NCBI GenBank assembly: GCA_002422915.1
Contig: DITV01000001.1
Coordinates: 101,038 to 124,774, forward strand
DNA: 23,737 bases
Origin: Candidatus Saccharibacteria bacterium UBA6175
GTDB lineage: Bacteria; Patescibacteriota; Saccharimonadia; Saccharimonadales; Saccharimonadaceae
Direction: 5' to 3'
The number at the start of each line of letters is the position of its first letter. The first letter of the stretch is position 1. Under the pieces are notes generated by a model. That model did no database searches. It saw nothing but the letters and a program-made list of their open reading frames with translations, and was not told where the DNA came from. Below, piece after piece: positions 1 to 7,200 of the stretch. A program made the translations under genes and the position numbers.

Positions 1-66
1 GACGCGCTAGCTTCAGGTGCTAGTGTTCGCAAGAACGTGGAGGTTCAAGTCCTCTTTCGCGCACCA
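1..66 (+). tRNA. tRNA-Leu(CAG), 3' part, cut by the window start
   Basis: The anticodon stem CTAGC (7-11) pairs with GCTAG (19-23) around the seven-base loop TTCAGGT, giving anticodon CAG at 14-16, which reads CUG leucine codons. A long variable arm follows (GTTC, loop GCAA, GAAC at about 25-36), so this is a class II tRNA. The T arm has stem GGAGG and loop TTCAAGT. The 3' end carries discriminator A and an encoded CCA (64-66). The long variable arm and discriminator A fit tRNA-Leu rather than Ser. The D arm and the 5' acceptor strand lie outside the window. Confidence 0.93.
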
Positions 67-73
67 CAATAAT

Positions 74-96
74 AACCAGGTTTTTGCCTGGTTTTT
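74..96 (+). terminator. Rho-independent terminator of the tRNA gene
   Basis: The stem AACCAGG (74-80) and CCTGGTT (87-93) encloses a six-base loop and runs into a T-rich tract (94-96, then TATTATTT). It lies 8 nt after the CCA end of the tRNA. Confidence 0.8.
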
Positions 97-114
97 ATTA
101 TTTCGGCGCTACGC

Positions 115-120
115 TACACT
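115..120 (+). promoter_or_regulatory. -10 box TACACT for a leaderless transcript
   Basis: TACACT ends 6 nt before the ATG at 127, so the expected transcription start falls on the start codon. No convincing -35 is visible at 92-97, which is a T-rich run. The same geometry recurs at seven other genes in the window. Confidence 0.5.
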
Positions 121-126
121 GGAAAT

Positions 127-747
127 ATGAATAATCTGTCTCAACATGGTGTTGGCCCACATCCTCTGCCTTGGCCAAGTGGCGAGCAGTATGACCCCAT
201 GTTGCTCGAAATGGGGGATCGTCGCAATGTCGATGACACCTACCGATACTGGACGGTCGAAGCGATTAAACACGATATTGCTGATCGCTCTACTGAGCTT
301 GAGGTAGCTATTGAAAATCTCGACCGCGACTTTAATATGGGAACGATTGTGCGTACGGCCAACGCCTTTGCAGTGCGCCGAGTTCACGTGATTGGACGTA
401 AACAATGGAATAAACGCGGGGCAATGATGACCGATCACTATCTTGAGATCATCTATCATCCTTCGAGCGAAGCGTTTTTGAAAGACATAAAGAAACGGGA
501 GCGATCGCTCGTCGCACTTGAGACGGCCGACCATGCCGTGCCGCTTTCTGAAACGGTCTTGCCACAAGACGCGGTGCTTCTGTTTGGATCAGAGTCACGG
601 GGTATTTCCAAGGAACTTCTTGCAGCGGCTGATCAGGCTGTTTCTATTGAGCAGTTTGGGTCAACCCGTTCGTTGAATGTGGGTGTAGCAGCCGGAATCG
701 CACTCTACATGTGGGTGCACCAGAATGTGTTGACACACCACCAGTAG
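127..747 (+). CDS. SpoU/TrmH-family RNA 2'-O-ribose methyltransferase
   Basis: A 206-residue SPOUT-class methyltransferase that should transfer a methyl group from S-adenosylmethionine to a ribose 2'-OH in tRNA or rRNA. All three SpoU motifs are present in order: motif 1 NMGTIVRTANAF (residues 70-81) with the catalytic-type Arg76, motif 2 LLFGSESRGIS (151-161), and motif 3 GSTRSLNVGVAAGIALY (178-194), which forms the SAM-binding trefoil knot. About 50 residues precede the SPOUT domain and do not resemble an RNA-binding domain I recognise. The substrate cannot be told from sequence; TrmL-like and TrmH-like enzymes share these motifs. No Shine-Dalgarno precedes the ATG, and the -10 box sits 6 nt upstream, so leaderless initiation is likely. 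The gene follows the tRNA-Leu terminator and is its own unit. Confidence 0.92.
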   Translation: MNNLSQHGVGPHPLPWPSGEQYDPMLLEMGDRRNVDDTYRYWTVEAIKHDIADRSTELEVAIENLDRDFNMGTIVRTANAFAVRRVHVIGRKQWNKRGAMMTDHYLEIIYHPSSEAFLKDIKKRERSLVALETADHAVPLSETVLPQDAVLLFGSESRGISKELLAAADQAVSIEQFGSTRSLNVGVAAGIALYMWVHQNVLTHHQ

Positions 748-758
748 CGCCTCATACT
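730..758 (+). promoter_or_regulatory. Sigma70-type promoter, TTGACA-17-CATACT, leaderless
   Basis: A consensus -35 TTGACA (730-735) is followed by a 17-bp spacer and -10 CATACT (753-758). The -35 lies inside the last codons of the preceding methyltransferase gene. The -10 ends 6 nt before the ATG at 765, which puts the start of transcription on the A of the start codon. Confidence 0.8.
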
Positions 759-764
759 GTATAT

Positions 765-1295
765 ATGGCAGAACGCTACACTGGCAACCCCCTTCACGAT
801 CGTCGACATATGCTGAGCTATGAGTTTCAGCCATCCGCCGATTTGGCAAAAGGACTGCGGAGGATCACACCCGAAGCATCACAGACAGCTCGAGTATATG
901 CTGACGCACTACGATTTATTAGCGTTGGCGAAGAGACGTTTACAAGTGAGGCGTTTCAATCATCACTCGTTCGTGCACGCAAAATGTTTGGTGCCGTTGA
1001 GTCGGCACTTTATATTTCTCCAGAGTTCTCGCGAGAAAACGGCGTTTTTCATCTATTCCCGTACTACCCGCCTGCGTACAATGAGGCAACCAGACCACTC
1101 CTCAACATGACGCCAAACAATGCTGATCGCCACGACGGCGAAGGGTACATTGCGTTTACTGCGGCTACACAAGAGACTTCTGTCGATGATGACGCGGTAC
1201 GAGCGTTAAGTGCGGCACTCAAAGATGAACGAGTGCGGCGACGCTACTACTTGAAGCCAGTCCAAATACGGGTTGATAGTAATATTCCATCTTAG
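765..1295 (+). CDS. Conserved-looking protein of unknown function
   Basis: A 176-residue protein that I do not recognise. It has no signal peptide, membrane segment or cysteine, and looks like a soluble, mildly charged cytosolic protein. Two segments stand out: an aromatic stretch HLFPYYPPAYNEATRP near the middle, and a basic RVRRRYYLKP segment near the C-terminus. I chose the start at 765 rather than the in-frame ATG at 711. The latter lies inside the upstream gene, while a near-consensus promoter places the transcription start exactly at 765. It may be a single-gene unit, since tig has its own promoter immediately after its stop codon. The function is open. Confidence 0.7.
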   Translation: MAERYTGNPLHDRRHMLSYEFQPSADLAKGLRRITPEASQTARVYADALRFISVGEETFTSEAFQSSLVRARKMFGAVESALYISPEFSRENGVFHLFPYYPPAYNEATRPLLNMTPNNADRHDGEGYIAFTAATQETSVDDDAVRALSAALKDERVRRRYYLKPVQIRVDSNIPS

Positions 1296-1296
1296 T

Positions 1297-1325
1297 TTGC
1301 ATCACCTACTCACCTCTGTTATAGT
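1297..1325 (+). promoter_or_regulatory. Promoter of tig, TTGCAT-17-TATAGT with extended -10, leaderless
   Basis: The -35 is TTGCAT (1297-1302). After a 17-bp spacer comes TATAGT (1320-1325), preceded by TGT (1317-1319), an extended -10. The hexamer ends 7 nt before the tig ATG at 1333. There is no Shine-Dalgarno, so the mRNA is predicted to begin at or 1 nt before the start codon. Confidence 0.72.
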
Positions 1326-1332
1326 AAGTCGC

Positions 1333-2637
1333 ATGGAAACCACTCTCAAAACCCTATCTGACACGAATATACAACTCACCATCACCGTGGGTGCGAAAGA
1401 ACTGGCTGATGCTGAAAAAGCGGCCCTTAAAAAACTGACAAAGACCGTCAAAGTTCCTGGCTTCCGCGCTGGCAAAGTCCCGCAAGCGGTCGCTGCAAAG
1501 CACGTTGAGCCACATGCGCTTCAAGAGCAGTTGCTTGACGACGCAATTAGTAAGGCCGTCACCGCTGCCTTTATTGAAAAAGAGCTTCAGCCGCTCGATC
1601 GACCATCTGTCGAAATAAAGAAATATGTTCCAGGTGATCAGCTTGAATTTACCGCTGAAGTTGAGATTCTTCCAAAGATAAAGATCGGCAACTACAAAAA
1701 ACTGACTGCGAAGAAGGCGGTCGTAAAGGTTGCCGACTCAGAAGTGGCTGAACTTCTGGAGCGTATGCGACAGGGCTTCTCGAAAAAAGAAGAGGTCACG
1801 CGACCTGCCGAGATGACCGACGAAGTGATGATCGACTTTGTTGGGAAGAAGGACGACGTAGCCTTTGACGGTGGTACCGCCACTGATTATGCGATCGTGC
1901 TTGGATCGGGTCAGTTTATTCCTGGATTTGAAGAAGGCATCGTTGGTCACAAGGTTGGCGACACGTTCGATCTCTCACTGAAATTCCCGAAGGAATACCA
2001 CTCGGCTGACTTGGCTGGCCAAAAAGTCGTCTTTACGGTCACATTGAACAAGATTACGGCCGTGATCCTTCCTGAACTCGATGATGAGTTTGCGGCGAAG
2101 GCCGGACCATTCACTGCACTTGATGAACTCAAGGCTGACATTGTTCGTGAGCTGACCGCACAAAAAGAGCGCGAAGCTGAAGGTAACTGGAAGGATGCGC
2201 TCATTTCTGAACTGATTGAAAAGAGTGACGTACCAGCACCTGAAATACTGGTTGCTGACCAGGTTCGGTCAATTGAGCAAGATTTTCAACAAAACCTAAT
2301 GTATCGTGGTCTGACTATCGACGCCTACGTTGCCTCACAAGGCCTCAAGGACATCGATGAATGGCGTGAGAAAGAAGTGAAGCCAACTGCGGTAAAGCGG
2401 GTGCAGGCTGGTCTTGTGCTTTCTGAGGTGACGAAGGCTGAGAAGATCGACCTCACTGATGCTGAAATCGATGAGCATGTTGAAGTGCACAAGCAACAGT
2501 ACGTCAACGACCCGGAGACACTCAAGCGCTTCGATACACCTGAAATCCGCCGAGATGTCGCAAATCACTACCTCACCGAAAAGACGATTCAACGCCTGGT
2601 TGAAGTCAATGGTGGGGAAGTCGCGCATAGTCACTAG
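1333..2637 (+). CDS. tig: Trigger factor, ribosome-associated chaperone and peptidyl-prolyl isomerase
   Basis: A 434-residue trigger factor, the usual family length. It docks at ribosomal protein L23 beside the exit tunnel and shields nascent chains. The ribosome-binding signature GFRAGKVP is at residues 43-50. An FKBP-type isomerase domain follows at about 150-240 (core VMIDFVGKKDD through GFEEGIVGHKVGD to VFTVTLNKI), then the long helical C-terminal arms that form the chaperone cradle. The start at 1333 is preferred to an in-frame ATG at 1273, because the promoter lies between them and METTLKTLSDTNIQ matches family N-termini. The neighbour clpP is a common partner of tig, but here clpP has a separate heat-shock-regulated promoter. 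I see no cysteine in the protein. Confidence 0.96.
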   Translation: METTLKTLSDTNIQLTITVGAKELADAEKAALKKLTKTVKVPGFRAGKVPQAVAAKHVEPHALQEQLLDDAISKAVTAAFIEKELQPLDRPSVEIKKYVPGDQLEFTAEVEILPKIKIGNYKKLTAKKAVVKVADSEVAELLERMRQGFSKKEEVTRPAEMTDEVMIDFVGKKDDVAFDGGTATDYAIVLGSGQFIPGFEEGIVGHKVGDTFDLSLKFPKEYHSADLAGQKVVFTVTLNKITAVILPELDDEFAAKAGPFTALDELKADIVRELTAQKEREAEGNWKDALISELIEKSDVPAPEILVADQVRSIEQDFQQNLMYRGLTIDAYVASQGLKDIDEWREKEVKPTAVKRVQAGLVLSEVTKAEKIDLTDAEIDEHVEVHKQQYVNDPETLKRFDTPEIRRDVANHYLTEKTIQRLVEVNGGEVAHSH

Positions 2638-2654
2638 AATCTCCAAAAGAATAA

Positions 2655-2681
2655 TTAGCACTCGCTTGACGTGAGTGCTAA
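2655..2681 (+). promoter_or_regulatory. CIRCE operator, binding site of the HrcA repressor
   Basis: A perfect inverted repeat TTAGCACTC (2655-2663), nine-base spacer, GAGTGCTAA (2673-2681), which is the CIRCE consensus. HrcA bound here would block RNA polymerase, because the clpP -35 box lies within the operator. This predicts heat-induced clpP expression. CIRCE normally controls groESL and dnaK operons, so its use on clpP is less common. Confidence 0.95.
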
Positions 2682-2695
2682 TTTTTATATACAAT
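2666..2695 (+). promoter_or_regulatory. Promoter of clpP embedded in CIRCE, leaderless
   Basis: The -35 is TTGACG (2666-2671), located in the CIRCE spacer. The -10 is TACAAT (2690-2695), 18 bp downstream. The -10 ends 6 nt before the ATG at 2702, so transcription should begin on the start codon. An alternative -10, TATACA (2688-2693), has a 16-bp spacer. Confidence 0.75.
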
Positions 2696-2701
2696 AGTCA
2701 T

Positions 2702-3301
2702 ATGAACAAGCCACAATCATATCTCGTACCCACAGTGATTGAAAAAACCTATGAGGGCGAACGCGCCTTTGATCTTTACTCACGGCTCCTCAATGAGCGC
2801 ATTATCTTCCTTGGTGAAGATGTCAACGAACACACGGCCAACGTGGTGGTTGCCCAACTGCTGCACCTCGCACATGTTGACCCAAAGAAAGACGTCAAGC
2901 TCTACATTAATAGTCCTGGCGGGAGCGTCTACGACGGCCTCGCGATTTACGACACGATTCAGTTCATTGCCCCAGATGTGCAAACAATCGGCATTGGCCT
3001 TCAAGCAAGCATGGGCGCCTTCCTGCTTTCGAGTGGAACCAAAGGTAAGCGATTCGCTTTGCCTAACAGCCGTATCATGATCCACCAGCCATCGAGTGGC
3101 GGTGCACCCGGTAAGATGACTGATCAAGAGATCACTCTAAAAGAAGGTCTCTATCTTAAAAAGAAGCTGAATGAGATTCTTGCAAAAAATACCGGCCAAA
3201 AGCTGACAAAGATTGAAAAAGACGCCGAGCGAGACTTCTGGATGAGCGCCGATGAGGCCAAGCAATACGGTATTATCGACCAGGTTATTGAAAAAGCCTA
3301 A
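2702..3301 (+). CDS. clpP: ATP-dependent Clp protease proteolytic subunit ClpP
   Basis: A 199-residue serine peptidase that forms the barrel-shaped proteolytic core used with Clp ATPases. The catalytic triad is intact by alignment with E. coli ClpP: Ser103 in ASMGAFLL, His128 in MIHQP, and Asp178 in the ERDFWMSA segment. YINSPGGS (68-75) supplies the substrate-binding and oxyanion region. No long propeptide is apparent. The start at 2702 is chosen over ATG 2675, because the latter lies within CIRCE and upstream of the -10. The gene sits between tig and two small membrane-protein genes whose promoter overlaps the clpP 3' end. HrcA control is expected from the CIRCE site. Confidence 0.97.
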   Translation: MNKPQSYLVPTVIEKTYEGERAFDLYSRLLNERIIFLGEDVNEHTANVVVAQLLHLAHVDPKKDVKLYINSPGGSVYDGLAIYDTIQFIAPDVQTIGIGLQASMGAFLLSSGTKGKRFALPNSRIMIHQPSSGGAPGKMTDQEITLKEGLYLKKKLNEILAKNTGQKLTKIEKDAERDFWMSADEAKQYGIIDQVIEKA

Positions 3302-3316
3302 CAACGGGCGTATAGT
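3288..3316 (+). promoter_or_regulatory. Promoter TTGAAA-17-TATAGT for the small membrane-protein genes
   Basis: The -35 TTGAAA (3288-3293) lies in the last codons of clpP. A 17-bp spacer leads to -10 TATAGT (3311-3316). Transcription should begin near 3323, leaving a leader of about 75 nt before the ATG at 3398. Confidence 0.75.
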
Positions 3317-3321
3317 ACAGC

Positions 3322-3364
3322 CACCACCGTTAGACGACACTCGTTATTAACGGAGGTGCACCTC
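3322..3364 (+). promoter_or_regulatory. Structured 5' leader hairpin plus palindrome upstream of the 3398 gene
   Basis: CACC-A-CCGTTA (3322-3332) pairs with TAACGG-A-GGTG (3348-3358) with one A/A mismatch. Inside it ACGA (3334-3337) pairs with TCGT (3341-3344). This hairpin begins at the predicted transcription start. It overlaps a perfect 12-bp palindrome GAGGTGCACCTC (3353-3364), whose CACCTC half could instead pair with the GGAGG ribosome-binding site at 3389-3393. Regulation by this element is inferred, not shown. Confidence 0.5.
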
Positions 3365-3397
3365 TCTCACATTTCCACTTCGACACTTGGAGGCATT

Positions 3398-3643
3398 ATG
3401 ACGGAATTGGAGCCGATCAACGACGACGTTGATCTGCCCATGCAACATGCAGCGCCGAGCAAGGGATCGTTTGCCCAGCTCATCGTCTGGATCATCGCTC
3501 TCATTCTGGTCCTCGTGGCCATTATGAATGCGTTCATGGGCCAACTGTGGGCCTGTCTCATCGCCATCGGCATTGGCATCGTCTGGCTTCTGGGCTGGGC
3601 TGTCTATGCCGGCCTCGGCGCGTACCTCAACAGCGTTAAGTAG
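3398..3643 (+). CDS. Small two-helix membrane protein, unknown function
   Basis: An 81-residue protein with an acidic N-terminal segment (about residues 1-25) and two hydrophobic stretches, roughly 28-48 (LIVWIIALILVLVAIMNAF) and 51-75 (WACLIAIGIGIVWLLGWAVY). It is probably an inner-membrane hairpin. The start is set by GGAGG (3389-3393), which directly precedes the ATG; an in-frame ATG at 3356 lacks such a site and would add a poor leader. The coding region is clearly GC-richer (about 60% in sampled lines) than rpoB or clpP (about 50%). With the following gene it forms a likely two-gene unit that may be of foreign or lineage-specific origin. I do not recognise a family. Confidence 0.72.
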   Translation: MTELEPINDDVDLPMQHAAPSKGSFAQLIVWIIALILVLVAIMNAFMGQLWACLIAIGIGIVWLLGWAVYAGLGAYLNSVK

Positions 3644-3667
3644 CCGAGAACCACACTGAAAGTAGGA

Positions 3668-3967
3668 ATGACCGTGAACACTCACAGAAATACACCGCGC
3701 ATCCTGGAGTTCTCAGGCCACGAAGGCAAGAGAACCTCTAGGACGGCATGGCTCCTGAGCGGATTGCTTTCGCTCTTCGCCATCGGTCTCAGCGCACAGC
3801 GTCGTCGAGAACAGCAGCGAGCTCGCCGAGATGCCCCGCTACTCCTCTCAGATGATGAGCCGGCCTACACGGGCGCCGACGTCGGTATCGCTGTCTTTTT
3901 GGTCATCGGGGTGGTTGTGGTGATCGGCGCGGGCATCATGGCAATCATGATCAGACTGTTCCAGTGA
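3668..3967 (+). CDS. Small membrane protein with basic linker, unknown function
   Basis: A 99-residue protein, GC-rich like the gene before it and 24 nt downstream of it, so probably co-transcribed. A polar N-terminus is followed by a first hydrophobic segment (about 28-43, AWLLSGLLSLFAIGLS), then a strongly basic linker (QRRREQQRARRD, about 44-55), then a second long hydrophobic helix (about 72-97, VGIAVFLVIGVVVVIGAGIMAIMI). The basic linker would be cytoplasmic by the positive-inside rule. A weak purine-rich site (AGTAGGA) precedes the ATG; a GTG two codons in is an alternative start. It ends in TGA, so TGA is a stop in this genome. No family recognised. Confidence 0.65.
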   Translation: MTVNTHRNTPRILEFSGHEGKRTSRTAWLLSGLLSLFAIGLSAQRRREQQRARRDAPLLLSDDEPAYTGADVGIAVFLVIGVVVVIGAGIMAIMIRLFQ

Positions 3968-3986
3968 GACGCCCGAGTGATGAGAG

Positions 3987-4053
3987 CCCGCTACGTTGTG
4001 CCGCACGTCGATCATGACGATGCCGCAGCGTAGCGGGGTGCTTACCCAATTTT
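3987..4053 (+). terminator. Probable terminator region after the small membrane-protein genes
   Basis: A long inverted repeat CCCGCTACG (3987-3995) and CGTAGCGGG (4029-4037) encloses a second small stem (CGTC/GACG). A short stem GGGT-gctt-ACCC (4036-4047) follows, running into AATTTT (4048-4053). One or both could end transcription before the rpoB promoter. The T tract is short, so efficiency is uncertain. Confidence 0.5.
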
Positions 4054-4067
4054 CTACCAGAAACCTA

Positions 4068-4096
4068 TTGATTTATTCTTAAAAAGTACGCATAAT
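4068..4096 (+). promoter_or_regulatory. Promoter of rpoBC, TTGATT-17-CATAAT
   Basis: The -35 TTGATT (4068-4073) and -10 CATAAT (4091-4096) are separated by 17 bp. Transcription should start near 4103, giving a leader of about 150 nt ahead of rpoB. Confidence 0.75.
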
Positions 4097-4102
4097 AGCA
4101 CA

Positions 4103-4256
4103 CAAGAAGTAGTGTAGCCGTCGTTTTCTATTGTCAAAAAGTGGTGTGGCAGCCCCAATATGACACACGACGGTTAAGGGAATCTTCGGCGCCAAAGACC
4201 CTTCTCGTTTGACGAAACGAGCTAACACCAATTAAATGCGAGGAATGTATAGCCCT
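4103..4256 (+). promoter_or_regulatory. rpoB 5' leader with three contiguous hairpins
   Basis: Three stems abut with no gap. Stem 1 is AGCCGTCGT (4116-4124) with ACGACGGTT (4167-4175), plus an inner TGTCA/TGACA (4132-4136/4161-4165). Stem 2 is AAGGG (4176-4180) with CCCTT (4199-4203), continued by TCTT/AAGA. Stem 3 is CTCGTTT (4204-4210), tetraloop GACG, AAACGAG (4215-4221). No rplJ or rplL gene lies upstream, so this is not the classical rplJL-rpoB leader. A role in RNAP synthesis control is inferred. Confidence 0.6.
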
Positions 4257-7200
4257 ATGGCAACCAGCAAACGTGCTACCACGAAGCGTGTTTTCTTTAC
4301 AAAAGATGACACTGCGCTCCCAGTACCAAATTTAATTGATCACCAAAAGGCCAGCTGGCAAGACTTTGTGGAAACAGGTCTGGGCGAAATCTTTGCTGAA
4401 CTCAACCCAATCGATGACTACACCGGCCAAAAGCTGGCGCTTCGTTTTGGTAAGTACGCGTTTCAAGAGCCGAAGAATTCAGAACAATTCGCAAAAGAAA
4501 ACAACCTTACCTTTGATGCCCCACTTCACGCTGTAGTGGAACTTACCAACAAGGTGACTGGTGAAGTCAAAGAACAAGAAATCTACCTGGGTGACTACCC
4601 ATGGATGACCGACCGCGGTACCTTCGTCATTAACGGAACCGAGCGTGTGGTTGTCTCTCAGCTCATTCGTAGCGCTGGTGTGTTCTTCACTGCCGATCGC
4701 ACCATCGCTCGCAACAACTATGGTGCAAAACTCATTCCAGGCCGTGGCGCATGGCTTGAATTTGAAACTGCCTCTAATGGTGCTGTCTACGTGAAGATCG
4801 ACCGACGTCGTAAGCTGCCTGTCACGACGCTCTTCCGCGCACTTGGCTACAACAAGACGACTGAAATTAAAGATTTGTTTGCTGATGTTGATACGGGTGA
4901 AGTTAAATTCATCGAAGCAACCCTCGACAAAGACCCTGCTCGTGGCACCAACGAAGCACTGATTGAAGTGTACCGCCGCCTACGACCAGGTGACCTCGCA
5001 ACCGTTGACAACGCCCGCACCATGATTGAGCGTATGTTCTTCGATTTCAAGCGATTCGACTACAGCCGTGTCGGACGCTACAAATTGAACCAACGTCTTT
5101 CACTCGACATGCCAAATACTACTGAGAACCGCGTGTTCCAGGTCTCTGACCTGATCGCGATTGTTCGTGAGATCATTCGTCTCAACAACACACAGGAAGC
5201 TCCAGACGACATCGATGCGCTCTCAAACCGTCGTGTGAAGTTGGTTGGTGAGCTTGTTGCTCGTCAGTTCCGCGTTGGTATGCTCCGTATGCAACGTAAC
5301 GCTATGGATCGTATGTCGATGTCTGACCTCGAGACCGTTTCTCCGAACCAACTCATTAACGCCCGTCCGGTGGTTGCTGCCGTGCGCGAATTCTTCGCTA
5401 GCTCACAGCTTTCACAATTGATGGACGACACCAACCCACTCGCTGAACTCGCCCACAAGCGACGCCTCAGCTCAATGGGTCCTGGTGGACTCAGCCGTGA
5501 ACGTGCCGGATTTGACGTTCGTGACGCTCACCCGACTCACTATGGCCGCCTTTGTGCCGTTGAAACACCAGAAGGTGCCAACATTGGATTGGTTTTGAAC
5601 CTGGCTGCCTACGCTCGCATTAACGAGTATGGCTTCATCGAGACCCCATACCTCAAGGTAGTAAACGGCAAGGTGACTGACGAAGTCGTCTACCTCGATG
5701 CTTCTGAAGAAGCGGTCGAAGTGATTGCTGACGCCGGTGCTGAACTGAACGACAAGGGTGAATTCGCTGCCGACCGTGTGTCTGCCCGAAACGGCCTCCT
5801 GCCAGAGCAAGTTGACGCCAGCGAAGTGACCTACATGGACGCTGCACACAAGCAGATTCTTGGTTCAACCGCCTCACTCGTCCCATTTGTTGAGAAGAAC
5901 CGTGTTGACCGTTCACTTATGGCCTCAAGCATGCAGAAGCAAGCCGTGCCACTCCTTCAGCCAGAATCGCCCGTTGTGGGAACCGGCATTGAAACCGAAA
6001 TCGCTCGTAACACCAGCCAGCTTGTTGAAGCTGAAGGTGCCGGTGAAGTCGTTCGTGCTGACGCCGATGAAGTACACGTAAAGTATGCTGACGGCGTTAA
6101 AGTCTACAACCTGATTCATTTTACGAAATCAAACGATGACCGTTCAATTAACCAAAAGGTCCGCGTTGAGCGTGGCCAAAAGGTCAAGAAGGGCGACATC
6201 CTGATTGAAGGTGCGTCTGTGGCTGATGGTGAAATTGCGCTTGGACGCGACCTCTTGGTTGCCTTTATGCCATGGTCTGGATACAACATGGACGACGCGA
6301 TCGTCTTGAGCCGTCGTCTTGTCCAAGACGACACCCTGACCAGCATTAACATCAAGGATTACACGGTTGAAGTCCGTGAAACCAAGCTTGGCCCAGAAAT
6401 TGTCACTCGTGACATTCCAAATGTCAGCGAAGAATCTCTTCGTCACCTCGACGAGAGTGGTATTGTCCAGCTTGGATCTGAAGTAAAATCTGGCGACGTC
6501 CTCGTTGGTAAGATTACTCCTAAGGGTGAACAAGAACTTAGCTCAGAAGAGCGACTTCTGCGAGCCATCTTCGGTGAGAAAGCTAAAGATGTCCGCGACA
6601 CCTCACAACGCATGAACAGTGCCGGTGGTGGTAAGGTCGTTGGCGTCAAGATCTTCTCGCGTGAGAATGGCCACGAGCTCAAGGCCGGCGTACTGATGCA
6701 AATAAAGATCTTTGTTGCCCAGTTCCGTAAGATCTCAGTCGGTGACAAGCTGGCAGGACGACACGGAAACAAGGGTGTTATCGCCAAGATTCTCCCTGTC
6801 GAAGACATGCCATTCATGGAAGACGGTACTCCTGTTGATGTGGTCTTGAACCCACTCGGTGTCCCAAGCCGTATGAACATTGGTCAGTTGTTTGAAACGC
6901 ACCTTGGTATGGCGGCACGTGCCCTTGGCTACAAGGTAGCAACACCTCCATTTAACGGTATTTCAGACGAAACCATTTCAGACGAACTTGAGAAGGCTGG
7001 CCTCGCCCGCGACGGAAAGAGCCAACTCTTTGACGGCCGCAACGGTGAACCATTTGAAGAGCGCACCACTGTTGGTGTCATGCACATGCTGAAGCTTCAC
7101 CACATGGTGAGCGACAAGATTCACGCCCGTTCAACCGGTCCGTACACTATGGTCACGCAGCAACCACTTGGTGGTAAGGCGCAAAATGGTGGACAGCGAT

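Noticed and set aside
111..783. Repeated 12-mer ACGCTACACTGG at 111-122 and 772-783
   Set aside because: One copy contains a -10 box while the other is inside a coding region. Two copies of a 12-mer are not enough to claim a mobile or regulatory repeat.
3965..3967. Possible recoding of TGA as glycine, as in some CPR lineages
   Set aside because: TGA ends the 3668 gene and the RadC-like gene at sensible places, and no in-frame TGA was seen in any core gene.
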